Source: Ustulina deusta
Lineage: Eukaryota; Ascomycota; Sordariomycetes; Xylariales; Xylariaceae
Reading direction: 5' to 3'
Assembly (NCBI GenBank): GCA_023159155.1
Contig: JAJNNX010000036.1
Location: forward strand, 62,001 to 126,000
Length of the DNA: 64,000 bases
Shown here one piece after another: positions 1 to 14,464 of this stretch. Below the pieces are notes generated by a model that was given only the letters and a program-made list of their open reading frames with translations, did no database searches and was not told the DNA's origin. Numbering within the stretch: the stretch's first letter is position 1; each line of letters begins with the position of its first letter. Both the position numbers and the translations under genes were made by a program.

Positions 1-371
1 CGGAAAGCTCGCGATCTAGGATACATTAGCCCAAGTTCCAGAAGCAATAATAACCGACTCACCTGGCCCAGCTGATAAATAATAAAGACGATACCGGTAG
101 CCGAACCCGCTCCGTCCAGCCCAAATGTCTCTTGATATGGTTTCATAGCATTGATAGCGCCCATCAGTGAGCTATCGAAGCCGTTCATAGTTGAGACGAG
201 ATAGCCGATGCCCATGATGATGTATAGTCGGAGCATGTTCGGTGAGAGGAGTCTGGGCTTCTGCTGGACGACGGCAGCCTCGAGGGCCGCCGAAGCAGCG
301 TTAATCTCACGGGTTTCTGCATAGAGTTTCTCGTCAGCGACTGAGTCCGTTTTTTGAAGATCGGTCCCCAT
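1..371 (-). CDS. MFS sugar (probably lactose) permease, 5' end only
   Basis: Partial gene running off the left edge. The ATG is at 371-369; exon 1 is 371-63 (103 codons), a short intron 62-16 (GTGAGT...GCTAAT...CTAG) follows, and exon 2 begins at 15 and reads IASFP. Exon 1 has about 50 hydrophilic residues, then a first membrane segment (LYIIMGIGYLVSTMNGFDSS) with the FDSSLMGAINAM stretch typical of fungal sugar-porter MFS proteins; the splice restores a GQIASFP reading that fits the TM2 region of the family. It is divergent from the GH2 beta-galactosidase at 1900, the same arrangement as lacpA/bgaD of Aspergillus nidulans (established knowledge), so lactose/galactoside uptake at the plasma membrane is the inferred role. 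Another hexose or disaccharide could be the substrate. About 400 residues lie outside the window. Confidence 0.8.
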   Translation of the reverse strand, partial: MGTDLQKTDSVADEKLYAETREINAASAALEAAVVQQKPRLLSPNMLRLYIIMGIGYLVSTMNGFDSSLMGAINAMKPYQETFGLDGAGSATGIVFIIYQLGQVSRLLLLLELGLMYPRSRAF

Positions 372-580
372 GGCGGGTGTTATGGTTGATAGTTCTTTGG
401 CTGCGTTTGAGGAAATAAGGACAGAAAGGACCTCAAGCCAGAAACAACTACATCCCCTAAAACAGATGGGGTGAGGCGGATGGCGTGATGAGAAAACTCG
501 GAATGGCTACACTACACGAGGGGCTTTGTGCTTATAACATGCTTAACATGCTCGGTCAATATCACTCCGCCTCCGCCCCC

Positions 581-594
581 TTCATTGGGTACCC
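581..594 (+). promoter_or_regulatory. Copy 1 of 14-bp CCAAT-containing direct repeat
   Basis: TTCATTGGGTACCC, 210 bp upstream of the permease start. It is identical to the copy at 1309-1322 and holds an inverted CCAAT pentamer followed by the KpnI-like palindrome GGTACC. Confidence 0.4.
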
Positions 595-1308
595 TGAACA
601 TGAAAGACATGCCACCTGGCAGCACGATGGCGGCAGACTACAATAGGATTAGCATAGGTCACCGATGGCCGGGACAGGAAACTTGAAGTGCGGAGATGCT
701 GTTGGGGAAATCTGGACAACCGTGATCTTGGCAGAGGACTAGGCTGGGTATTCGATCTGGGGAACCGGGATTGGCTGTGCTGCAACCCTTTCGGGCTGCC
801 ATTCGAGGTTCCTTGATTCTCGGGCCTCTTTCATGTAGGTCCTGGTCCTCATCACATCTTTGTCCAAGTATAAGTGTGTACGTAAGGGGTGGGGTAGAAG
901 TTCACATGTAAAAAGAATCACTTGGCCCCGCTCAGAGAGATGTAGCTTTTCAACTCGGTGTCCAGGACAATACGTCGAGTAGGTAAGTACATAAGTCGAT
1001 ATTGTGAGTGCACATCCAGGGCTCGGTCGAAGATGATGCCGATTCGACTAGATAAGTAGGTAGGTACCTATAGGAACAAAAATATGTCTGGGTACCTATG
1101 CACATAAGAACAGTTAACTGCACTCGGTACACACAGCTTACAAGCTTTGGTATAGGTATCATTGAGACAAGGGGCGAAAAGACGTAAGGATTCAGCCCGC
1201 GCATACGCCTGCCAATAGCACCCAAAGCCCCTGACTCTTGCGAGTCTTGACTATAGTAAACATATGAAGAGTGAAGGAGAAGGCGTTTAAAATCTACCTG
1301 CTGGTATC

Positions 1309-1322
1309 TTCATTGGGTACCC
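1309..1322 (+). promoter_or_regulatory. Copy 2 of 14-bp CCAAT-containing direct repeat
   Basis: TTCATTGGGTACCC, about 590 bp upstream of the GH2 start, same orientation as the copy at 581-594. Candidate shared control element for the divergent pair. Confidence 0.4.
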
Positions 1323-1899
1323 GGCGCATCAATGAAGTACGGTAGGTAAGTTAGTACAGTACTACCTATCTGCAGGTACCTAGGTAGTTAGTAGGAGGTA
1401 GGTATACGGGTGAGTCGAGACGTGCACATGCGAACCAATTAGAGACGATTTCACACCCCCGGATCTAGTGATTTGCGCTACTGCGTATCAGGACTAGATC
1501 AAGTATTACCACCCCCCATATTTTGAACACTAGCTCAGTATCTAGTAACCAGGCAACGCTGACGTGGAGATTGCCTTTGCTAGATTGTCCATCTCACCAA
1601 CACATCACAGGTATACCTACTCAGAGGATCCGCTTGATGAGGGCGGACTGCCGAGGCCTCGTTTTCTAACAGGCCATTTACTCACCATACCTTGAGATTA
1701 AGCATTTGAAATCATCTATCTGGTTGTCAGTCACTATTGAATTACTATCTCCTTCACTGCTCCAATATTCGCCTGGTAAACCTAAACGTTTGTCGCTTTA
1801 CGTCATCAACGCCGCCATTTCACCATCCACGATATTCACATTATTATTGATAATAACTGCGAGCTCATTTTCCTTGCTACTTATTCCCGATAGCCTATC

Positions 1900-5150
<3,251 letters not shown>

Positions 5151-5460
5151 GTAGGGTATATTGAAATTTCTGTGTTTGCAGTCCTTACTGGGCAATGAAG
5201 GCAGGATATTCAACTTGGCAAAATAGCTCAGTGAACCCCGGCATCTTTCTTATGTTTAGTCTGAACCAGTGAGTAATCACATATCTGAAATTTCGCGACC
5301 TACCTGCATCAAGAATACTGATTGTTCAAATGTGATACTGTTGATTCCAATGCTGACTAACCCTACCAATTATTACTTATAAGCTACAGTCAAGAATAAG
5401 ACAACATGAGCCAAGACCTGTCGCCCTTCCACCATACTTGTCTTGCCCTTCGTCCTTTTA
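5151..5460. other. Convergent intergenic spacer
   Basis: 310 bp between two genes that end towards each other (GH2 on plus, secreted small protein on minus). It should hold both 3' UTRs. No further gene or repeat is visible. Confidence 0.6.
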
Positions 5461-6240
5461 TCATGTATATTCCCAGCTTCCAACTTCGGACTTTGCCAAT
5501 GCCAAGTTCAGTCCTCCGATGTCAGTGCAGTTCGACTCCTTGAAGCCCGCAGTCTTAGCAAAAAGTGACAAGCTCTTTATCGACAAGTCCGAGGGGCAGA
5601 GGGCGAGGCCGCCGTGGCCTTTGCCGTCGGAGAAGTCGACCACATCTCGTGCTGCAGGACCCAGGCACTCAGAAACGATCGACTTGTGAAACCAGCCGCC
5701 AACTGTTGCGTCTGGGGGGATGTTATTTGCATGAGGGATTGAATATTTGACCTCGCCATCGGCTTCGACGTAGATTTGCTGACCCCCAGGCACCTCGACC
5801 TACGGTTCGTAGAGTATGTCAGTCACAACCATTGCGATTATCTAAGCTGAACTGCGGCCGAATGTAGTAGGCCACAGGTGAAAAATGTTGTCAACCGAGA
5901 ACCGAGATCAAAGGACAGCAGATAGATAAGCAACCCTGAAGGGCACGGCCGTCATTTTACTTCAGGACAAGGGGAATTGATCGGCTTGATGTGTCAGCAC
6001 ATCAATACGTACCGCCATAGCCTCCATATCTTGGCTCACCAGTGTTCCAACCACCTTGGGACAGCTGTCGGCGGGTTTTAAAGGGCAATAAGTCAAAGGG
6101 CCATCGAGCTGGGTTGCAAAGCCATTTTGGGCGGCATGTAGTATCGCACCGTCAGGATTTTTGTTTGGGGCAAATACGAAGACCTGGAAGGCCGTCGCCG
6201 AGACGAGAGTAGCAGTCGCGAGACAAAATAGGGAGCGCAT
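5461..6240 (-). CDS. Small secreted protein, IgE-binding-protein-like family
   Basis: Two exons on minus, 6240-6013 (76 codons) and 5799-5461, split by a 213-nt intron (GTACGT...CCGTAG, phase 0); 188 residues. I chose the ATG at 6240 because it opens a clear signal peptide (MRSLFCLATATLVSATA); the upstream in-frame extension is not hydrophobic. The mature part reads ILHAAQNG, then LTYCP...SCP, then after the splice VEVPGGQQIYVEADG and a C-terminal CPSDLS...CTDIGG. This order (ILHAA, YCP, PGGQQ-YV-G) matches the fungal secreted proteins annotated as IgE-binding or allergen-like; their biochemical function is unknown. Probably secreted or cell-wall associated, with several Cys that could form disulfides. 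The intron is long for this gene set, so a small missed exon cannot be excluded. Confidence 0.72.
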
Positions 6241-8993
6241 CTTGAAACGTTCAGCTGGACTTTGGTTGGTCTCAAAGGGATGCCTGGTGTGGAGCTTGTG
6301 CGAGGGCTGAAATGAAAAGAACGTGTGTCCCGAGGCTCCAAAGATGTCTGAGCGGAAAGATTGGCTATGATTTGAGCGAGTCATTGGCCCAGAAGATTGG
6401 GAAATGTTGTTGTAGCGATGGGATTTTGGGAGAGGACGGCGGCTTTGAACTGTGAGAAGAGAGGACAAACAAGAAAAGGAGGACTGCGGGAAAGTCTCTT
6501 GAGGAGACCAACACTCGTTCCACTCCCTTCACACATTCTCATGACGTCTGCTCCTTCTCATTCTTTTCCGTGCCTACCATGATAGCCTGTCGTTGTTTCC
6601 AAATCTGAGCTGTTGTCGGCGGTCATATGTTGGTTGAGGGTGACGTCAACGACTAACTTGTCAACTGGAAGCCATGGAAGTGACTCGCTTTCCACAAGAC
6701 TTTCGTCGTTACTAGGTACTTTCAATTGATATCTCTACCATCTCGATATCCAACTTCCTTCTCACACGGCCTCATATTTAGTTAGGTGTAAGTTGAGCTC
6801 TTGATGGAGCGATATTTCTCCAATAAGATGGTGCTGTTTATGGCATCAAAGACCCTTGTAAATGGTAACTGCGCTACGAAATCTGTTGCCACGCTCGCTG
6901 CCTTGATATAAAGTAACTCGTAGGCGCCCGGGGAGCATCCGGCGTTGAGTGATGTTGCACGTCATTCCCTTCTACCTCTTCCTATTGCGTTCAAAGCTGT
7001 GAGCTCTTGGAACCCTAGCCGGTCGACAAATCCCTTTTTCTGTTACCGGACAACAACGAAAATTATGGGAGTATCCATCCGTACGAAGCGCTCGAGGTCC
7101 GGGCAACGGGGGCTCGTGACAGCGACCTCCAATCTCCTTTTATCCTCTCTTCCTTGCAGCTATCAAGTTCGTTCTCCTCTTCCTTTTTGTTTTGTTTTGG
7201 GTAGTACATGCACGGAATAGAATATAGGTTTTTCCGAATGGCTTGAGCGTTAATTTCGTATTCTCCTGCCAAGCTTCGAGTCGCTTATTTGATCCCTTGC
7301 CACGTACCGGTACATCAATTCGCTCACGTTTTTTCCTCCAATGGCTCCATCTAAAATAACACCTCCAGCTTTGTTTTCACAATCAAGGGTTCAATCGAAA
7401 TCGGTTGGGGTAATTGTTTATTTGCTCACGGGCACTGACAGTACCATTCTATTGTCTCCCCGAGAGCCGCTCAATGCTTATACTAAGGTATAGCTATGCA
7501 GACATTCAATTATTCGGTCTCTTGGAGCTTGATGGCGACTCGCATTACAACTTCGAAGTTGTTTCAGTGCTACGTCGAAATTTCCTCTCCGTTGCAATAG
7601 CCTGTCCAACCGGAGTTAGCGAACGACTGTTTATCCGTTGGTTACGATTCAGGGACTGATATGAACTGTCGTAGTCGCCGGTGGCGTCGTGACATGGGAT
7701 AAATGGCGACGACCTATGCGCGCCCCGTTTCGAAAACGGCATAGCGCTCTATCAGAAGAGCCCTTACTCCAGTATGTTGTCTCTGTGGACCAAGACATCG
7801 AATTCATGTACCCAGTCGTTCATATTGAAAGGATTAGGTTAGTCATTCTCACAAAGGGTTAACCTAATACGTAGAAAAGGTTATCAACCGGTAGTACACT
7901 AAGACGGCTGATCTTCCCGAAGAGCCTCAACATGCAGGAAGAACCCAAAATAAAAATGTCATATTACAGGCTATCTCATGGAAACAGAGGGCGCGCATTG
8001 AATTCTCATTAAAGCTATAGCCTCATTTGAGCAAATAGAGTCCGGCAATATTATCAAGTCTGTGCAATTACTTGTTAACCAAATTAACAACCATGCGAAT
8101 ATTCTATCGTTGCGGAAAGATGTACATTTCTTGTTTGAGGGGGTTCGTTATGGTGCCTCAAAACGATCGACCCACGTGCACCCCTGTCATCTATATTCTA
8201 TTACCCAGTGATCATGGTGAGTTGCAGAACCTTTACCAAAACCGATCCCTACAGATCTTAGTAATCAGGAAATAGCTCTAGAATCGTTCTAGAGGTTTTG
8301 TGCTCTCCTTGTATGTTGGCTTTTATCTTCTCAAAGCGGTTTATTACTCTAACATCGAGTATCTAGTTTCGACGCGGAAACTGGCAACTGATATGAAACA
8401 GGATATGATGTGCAAAGAGCAAGTTTTTTTTGGAACATGACTACTCAAAAGATGAGAGGATGGATTGCCGATGGAAGTATTGCGATGAGAGTGTAGTGAG
8501 CAGCCGTCTCTCATGGCTGTTCAGGATGGCGGTTACGTCTGATGCCTTGAGCCACCATAGTAAAACAACATGCCAGGCACACCCAATAGCCGCACGCTCC
8601 CTATTTTCCCTCCAATAACTCCATGCAACACACCTCTATTTTTCCCGCGTATTTTTGCGCCAATGCCGTTCCTACTTGTTGTCCCGGTAGGGTTCATTCG
8701 TAGTGTAGTGTAACTCTCCATGCATACTTCTCCGGAACCCCAGTCTTGGTGTGCCTTGGCGGAATCAGGTACATTAAAACTACCGAGGCACGTTTTTCAT
8801 CCTGGTAGGTGTGATGGACTGACTGTGGAAAAGATCATGCGAAAAGATAATGTGGCTTGGTTCATCGAAACGCGTGCCTTGTGATAGAATATCCTGCGAG
8901 AGGGTTGTTAGCCTTCCTGTATAACTTCACGATATAGACATCTCAAGATGAAACTAACTACACGCGGATGGCTAAGCAGTCTTAAAATAGCAA

Positions 8994-9012
8994 GGGGGGG
9001 GGGGGGGGGGGG
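8994..9012 (+). repeat. G19 homopolymer
   Basis: Nineteen consecutive G on the plus strand, about 520 bp upstream of the pectate lyase start. Length is likely unstable, and assembly error in the exact count is possible. Confidence 0.9.
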
Positions 9013-9403
9013 TCGATCACTGATCCATGTGTTGCTTCCTGGGGTTTCTTCACAGGCCAAGGAACTAATTAATCTCCAAAGCGAACCGCATCCCGTCATG
9101 ATGCACGGTTATTAGACCTTACATCCCCGTAATCCGAAAAGGCAGCCCCGAAACGTGGCCACTTTGGACTCCGAATCGAGCAGAGCACCTAAGACGTGCA
9201 CTCGAGACGGAATATCCATTAGGTAATTCAATGACCTTGCGGTATGCATCTCTGAGGATCCAAGGCTGCTACTGATTCGAGGATAATTGTTTGTTTCCAT
9301 TTCCAGTTCCGTACTCGACTTGGGGTTGTGAACGCTATGGCGTCACTCTGAACTACGGAATAATTCGAAGAAGTTCATAGCACAAGCAGTGAGCCGCGAT
9401 GCA

Positions 9404-9409
9404 TATAAA
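9404..9409 (+). promoter_or_regulatory. TATA box of the pectate lyase gene
   Basis: TATAAA about 130 bp before the ATG at 9536, followed by a C/A-rich leader (ACTTCAAACAACAG). Position and context suit a fungal core promoter. Confidence 0.5.
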
Positions 9410-9535
9410 GAGATCAATGGCACGCAGAACAGGAAGAGAGAGTAGTATCACAGACCAACCGGCCTCAGACTTCAAACAACAGTCTACTCCTTCGCCCATA
9501 TCCAAATCTTGTTCTCTTCACTCCGCCTGCCCATC

Positions 9536-10776
9536 ATGAGGTTCACATCTGCTGCTGCCGCCCTGTTGGCAACCTGCGTATCCGCAACTCCCACCCCTAC
9601 TGTGGACGAGGCGCTCGACGCACGCACCATCCAGAAAAGAGCTGCTATCACTGATGCTGCGAACATCGGTTACGCCACGCAGAACGGCGGGTATGCTTTC
9701 ATCTCGATGCGATCAAATAAGGCCTTACTAATGCTTCGTCAGTACCACCGGTGGCAAAGGCGGTACCACCACGACCGTCTCGAGTTTCGCAGCTTTCAGC
9801 GCTGCTGCCGAAGCCGACGATGCGTACGTCGTCGTTGTGAAGGGAAGCATCTCTGGGGATGCCAAAGTAAGGGTCGGCTCCAACAAGTCTATCATCGGCG
9901 CGTCCGGCGCGAGTAAGTTTGCATTGCCTGGGGATATGGGTCGTTGAATATCAAGACTGATTTGTACCCAGGCCTCACGGGTATCGGCCTGTATATTAAC
10001 AAGCAGTCCAACGTCATTGTCCGAAACCTGAAGATCTCCAAGGTCCTCGCTGACAACGGTGATGCCATCGGCATCCAGGCATCGAAGAATGTCTGGATTG
10101 ACCACGTCGACGTTTCGAGCGACCAGGATCATGACAAGGACTACTATGACGGCCTCATTGACGTCACCCATGCTTCCGATTGGGTTACTATCTCCAACTC
10201 GTACCTCCACGACCACTGGAAGGCTTCTCTCGTAGGCCACAGCGACTCCAACGGCGACGAGGACACTGGTCATCTTACCGTCACCTATGCCAACAACTGT
10301 ATGTGACATTTCCTATTTCAATTCCTCTCCAATACATGCAGGAGAAGTGATGTCTGTTCAGGGGACCCCCTCTACCTGCTTCTGCATACACCCATCTCAC
10401 CTCGGCCCAAGATACCTAACACCCTATTCCTGCAGACTTCAAGAACCTGAACAGCCGTGGGCCCTCGATCCGCTTCGGTACTGGCCACATCTTCAACTCG
10501 TACTACGAAAACGTGAACTCGGCCATCAACACGCGCCTAGGGGCTCAGGTCCTCGTCGAGAGCACCGTCTTCGAGAGCTGCGGTGACGATGCCATCTACT
10601 TCGCCGACAGCGACACCACCGGATATGCCGTGACGAACGACGTCACTCTCGGCGGCAGCACCAACACGGCCCCCAAAGGATCCCTCACCAGCGTCCCGTA
10701 CAGCTACAGCCTCCTCGGATCTGGCAGCACCAAGTCCTCTGTCACCTCCTCGGCTGGCGCCAACCTTTCCTTCTAA
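9536..10776 (+). CDS. Secreted pectate lyase, polysaccharide lyase family 1
   Basis: Four exons: 9536-9690, 9743-9912, 9972-10298, 10436-10776; introns of 52, 59 and 137 nt with GTATGC/GTAAGT/GTATGT donors and CAG acceptors, all keeping frame; 330 residues. The ATG at 9536 opens a signal peptide (MRFTSAAAALLATCVSATPT). The body is a PL1 parallel beta-helix: GYATQNGG, then KSIIGASG, NVIVRNLKI, the calcium/active-site region DAIGI...VWIDHVDVSS, DGLIDVTHASDWVTISNSYL, then NSRGPSIRFGTGHIFNSYY. It cleaves polygalacturonate by beta-elimination outside the cell (family knowledge). WIDHVD, HASDWVTIS and the R of RGPSIRFG are where PL1 enzymes carry substrate- and Ca-binding residues and the catalytic Arg. 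It stands alone, with no neighbouring pectinase. Confidence 0.95.
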
Positions 10777-10871
10777 GCAATGCGGCAAGACAAGAGGTGC
10801 TTGGGGAGCATGAGGCATTGTACATACAAGGACGAGGGAAAAGGCCGTGGGGCGAATGGAAAAGCGATGGA

Positions 10872-10877
10872 ATAAAA
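10872..10877 (+). terminator. Candidate polyadenylation signal of the pectate lyase
   Basis: AATAAA about 95 nt after the stop codon. A plausible 3' processing signal by sequence and distance only. Confidence 0.35.
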
Positions 10878-12773
10878 TCTGCTACATACATTTCTTTTAG
10901 ATGGGATGTGGGGAAGAGTCTAGGGGTGATTCACCGTCCTTTCCGTATTTACATTATCGTTGATCGTCGACGTTCATCGGGTCCTATCTAGTTACTTCGA
11001 TGTATCCGAGCCAATCAAATTGCACATACTATTACCAAATCTCTATGAAGCATAGTACCCAGGAGGAGTTGCGAAAGTGACATGTGGCGGTAATAGGCTG
11101 AATCCTCACAGATATACCTACGTAACTGACTGAAGTCGAGGCAGTACGGTACGCGTCGTCTGTAGTAAGTCATGCCTGATGATAGTGGCGCAAACCTGAC
11201 ATGTGCCGGTGGCTTAACCAGTCAGTTAGTTAGCTGCATGGGTTTTGCCATGATAGGTAGATATGATAAACCCCCAATGCAACGGTGATGATGTGGACTA
11301 GGCGTGGAGGTCCAAGATGATGGGGCGGGCTGACCGAACCCAGCTGATCCGAACGGCGGGCATGTCTCCCACTTCGCGCAGGCGCATTTAATCAGCTGCT
11401 TGGCGTCCCCAATACCTTTGGTGAAACCATCATGTCGGGGCGGTGCTGGCCGAGATGGGTTACTTGATAAAGCGGATGACACGTTATTAACAGGCAGCGG
11501 GCACCTATGCGTAGTAGCTTCTGAGATGTGTCACTCACATAGTAATACTAGATAGTCTAGAATAGGTACCCGTCGCTATATGTAGACTAGACCGCGATCG
11601 AAGGATTTACGATGCGTACGTCAGCCCTAGATCAACTCGCGTCCCACGACAGGGGTCTTAAACCCACCCCCAGCCGAACGTCTCAGATAAACGCTTCCAC
11701 TCTCTCATTCATCTGTCAACGGCTCAGAGCTTAGGCAGTGCTTTATCAATATTTCTTATTGGGATCGCAAGAAGCACAGATACCAAATAAGTTTGAAAAT
11801 GTAGGCATTATCATCAACAGGTATTGTACCGTGGCTCTGCGAGTGGAGAGACCCCGATCGCAGAATTGCCCATCCTGGTGTTCAAGCTCGTCACGCATTC
11901 GCTGTGATTGGCTACGCCAAGGACCATGTTCCTTTATCGGTCATACGCACGCAGCATGCACTTGAGGCATCCAAAACAAGTCACCCAGACTAATAATCAC
12001 ACCACAAGAACCACCCAGGAACCCCCAGTGCAACAAGGCACCAGCAGGCTGTGGCGAGCCAACACCAAGAGGGAAATCAAGCTACACCAAGTTCAGTCAC
12101 GAAATGCAGGGTTATTGGCGCACAGCATGATGGCCCATGCTACATATGTACGCCATCCCCCATGCTGTGGGTATGCTCGTCCCCCACAGCTGACGGGCGG
12201 ATCGGCAAGTGTACGTTATCTGAGTATACTGGACTAGAATGTTGGAAATGAGTGTATAGCGGAGCGAGTTACAATGAACGACATGTTTATTTTTATTTTT
12301 ATAGAAGCCTTTATTGTTATACATTGTTATTTCAGTGGGATTGCAGGGCATGTGGTGAACAAGAAGAGATCCGATTCATGTATCTAGTATTAATCCTCAG
12401 AGGGACGGAGTCACTACTACTAGTAGATAACTGATGGTGGATGCTGCCTTGGAGGTAACCATTGCCACAGCGGTTCCTTTGTTTTTGGCTTGGCCGTGAT
12501 ACCGCAGAGCTGCGGGGAGAGGAAATACCGATGACAGGTGGGTGTCACAACATTGAGGGAGACATCTTGTCATGCATTTTCAGGCACTCGCCAAACACGA
12601 ATGTCACAATAGTTTCGGCGGAGGTACCTCGAACACCTGATCAACTCGACTTAGACATCCCGAAGGGAGGGAGAGGGGACCAGGGATCTGTAAGTGACTG
12701 GGCTGGGGCCAGCACTGCCATGATTTTGCAACGTTTTCAAATAAGTTGAGATCAAGCCGACATAATGCTCTTC

Positions 12774-12782
12774 TATATATAA
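12774..12782 (+). promoter_or_regulatory. TATA-like element upstream of the M4 protease
   Basis: TATATATAA about 140 bp before the ATG, followed by a long pyrimidine-rich tract (CTCATCTCTCCC...), a common fungal core-promoter arrangement. Confidence 0.4.
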
Positions 12783-12919
12783 CTAGTCTATTTCCTAGCA
12801 TATTTCCTCCTCATCTCTCCCATATTCATCTGTTTATTCTTCTTTCGTTCATCTATTGATATCTATTATTCAAAGTGTTATATCTTATCTATTACATCTA
12901 GCGTCGTAAGATATTCAAC

Positions 12920-14464
12920 ATGGCAACTTATAAACGCGGTATGTGCTCAGTTGTCCCCCCTTATCTCCTCAATGCTGTTGCGGAGAGCGAGCACAACAGC
13001 GAAGACATCCGCACATCCGCTCGCCACTGCCTCAGCTTCAGCCAGAACTACATCAGCAAGCGCCAGCAACGCTTCGCCGAACTCGCGGCACCTCGAGGGG
13101 CTCGAGGCGCTGCCGCACCCCACCGCAACCAAGGCATCATCCCGGGCACCTTGCTGAAGCATATCTCCGAATGCGAGGATGTCGATGAGGACACCCGCAC
13201 CAACGCCAAGCGCGATCTCGAGCACATTACGAGCGTTCAGGCCAAATATCAAGAGGCCCAAGGCATTGCGGCAGAGCAGAAGACCCTCACCGCTGTCTCG
13301 GAAACAGCCAAGGCGAAGACAACATACCGAGCTGTGTACAACGCCAACAACACACAAGACGAGAACGACCTCCCCGGGGCCGTGGTGCGTGTTGAGGGTC
13401 AGAAGGCTGTCAGCGACGAGGCCGCAAACCAGGTCAGTGTCATATGCCTGCGCCCTCTTGACATATGCTCGGGCGCATGAGTTGCTTTGGTATTATATGA
13501 CATAAACGGCAGCCTACTGACTTCAGGTGTCCTAAAATAGGCCTACGACAACGCAGGCAACGTGCTGAGCTTCTACCTTGACATCTTCAACTGGAAGTCT
13601 ATCGACAACCATAACATGAACGTCATCAGCTCGGTGCACTTCGGGCGGAACTACGAGAACGCGTTCTGGGATCCCGAGATCGCGCAGAGTAAGTTGGCTA
13701 ATTATCGCGCTCGAGAATGAGGGCCGGCCGTAAAACTGACCGGGGATCGTCGCAGTGGTGTACGGCGACGGCCACGACTTCCTCGGCAACTTCACCAACG
13801 CCGTCGACGTGATCGGCCACGAGCTCACGCATGCCGTGACGGAGCACACCGCTCCGCTCAACTACACCGGGCAGAGCGGGGCCCTGAACGAGCACATCTC
13901 GGACACCTTTGGCATCATGGTGAAGCAGCGAGTGCAGAACGAGACGGCCGAGGAGGCCGACTGGCTCGTCGGCGAAGAGTGTCTCATGCCCGGCGTCAAG
14001 GGAGTCGCCCTCCGCAGCATGAAAGCCCCCGGCACCGCGTACGACGACCGGCGCTTCGGCAAGGACCCGCAGCCGGACAACTTCAAGGACTACGAGCCGA
14101 TCTGGGATGATAACGGCGGTGTACACCTGTACTCGGGCATCCCCAACAAGGCCTTCTATCTTTCCGCGATCGCCTTTGGAGGGTACTCGTAAGTCTGACG
14201 AGCCACTAGAAATTACCTCGTGAAACGCATGGATGCATTGTGTGTATGTACGCTAACCGCCGCCCTTATAACAACAGCTGGGAGAAGGCCGGAAAGATCT
14301 GGTGGGAGACACTGCAGAGCGGGCAGATACCTCCTAGGTGTACTTTCATCCAATTCGCCGACGTGACCGTGGAGAAAGCCGAGGAGCTATTCGGCGACGA
14401 TGCGGCTGCTACCGTGCGCAAGGCCTGGAACGAAGTGGGCGTTGTGCGCAAGAGACACGCGTAG
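12920..14464 (+). CDS. Thermolysin-family (M4) metalloprotease, protealysin type, with tandem propeptide module
   Basis: Four exons: 12920-13432, 13541-13688, 13756-14188, 14278-14464; frame is kept across all introns; 426 residues. M4 zinc site: HELTH at 242-246, third ligand Glu266 in GALNEHISD, and His344 in NGGVHLYSGIPNKAFY, all intact; MVYGDG at 221-226 is also typical. No signal peptide. The N-terminus starts with CSVVPPYLL (9-17), the short PPxxLL propeptide of protealysin-like enzymes, with a Cys ahead of it. Residues 72-100 repeat the same module (GIIPGTLL...EDTRTNAKRDL): without gaps, 11 of 28 positions match residues 11-38. M4 enzymes of this type are mainly bacterial, so transfer from bacteria is a reasonable inference, now carrying three fungal introns. 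It may act inside the cell or leave by a non-classical route. Substrate unknown. Confidence 0.9.

Larger units (their letters stand above)
372..1899. promoter_or_regulatory. Shared divergent promoter of permease and beta-galactosidase
   Basis: This 1.5-kb stretch separates the two divergent starts (371 on minus, 1900 on plus) and has no supportable gene. A 14-bp word TTCATTGGGTACCC occurs twice in the same orientation, at 581-594 and 1309-1322; it contains ATTGG, the reverse of a CCAAT box. CreA-like SYGGRG hexamers are present at 757-762 (CTGGGG) and 889-894 (GTGGGG), which would suit carbon-catabolite repression of lactose genes. Around 1330-1410 there is a run of TAGGTA/TACCTA words. These are motif matches only; no binding is shown. 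Confidence 0.5.
6241..9535. other. 3.3-kb intergenic region without a supportable gene
   Basis: Only short ORFs under 100 codons occur here, none with recognisable family motifs or a convincing splice pattern. It should contain the promoter of the secreted protein at 5461-6240 and, at the right end, the promoter of the pectate lyase. A 19-base G homopolymer lies at 8994-9012. An unrecognised small gene or a non-coding RNA is possible. Confidence 0.5.
10777..12919. other. 2.1-kb intergenic region without a supportable gene
   Basis: It holds the 3' region of the pectate lyase and the promoter of the M4 protease. Short ORFs only. At 12774-12782 there is TATATATAA, followed by a C/T-rich leader before the protease ATG at 12920. 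Confidence 0.5.

Noticed and set aside
9728..10309. 193-codon minus-strand ORF
   Set aside because: Antisense to pectate lyase exons and runs across their introns; no own signal.
12947..13357. 136-codon minus-strand ORF
   Set aside because: Antisense shadow of the M4 protease exon 1.
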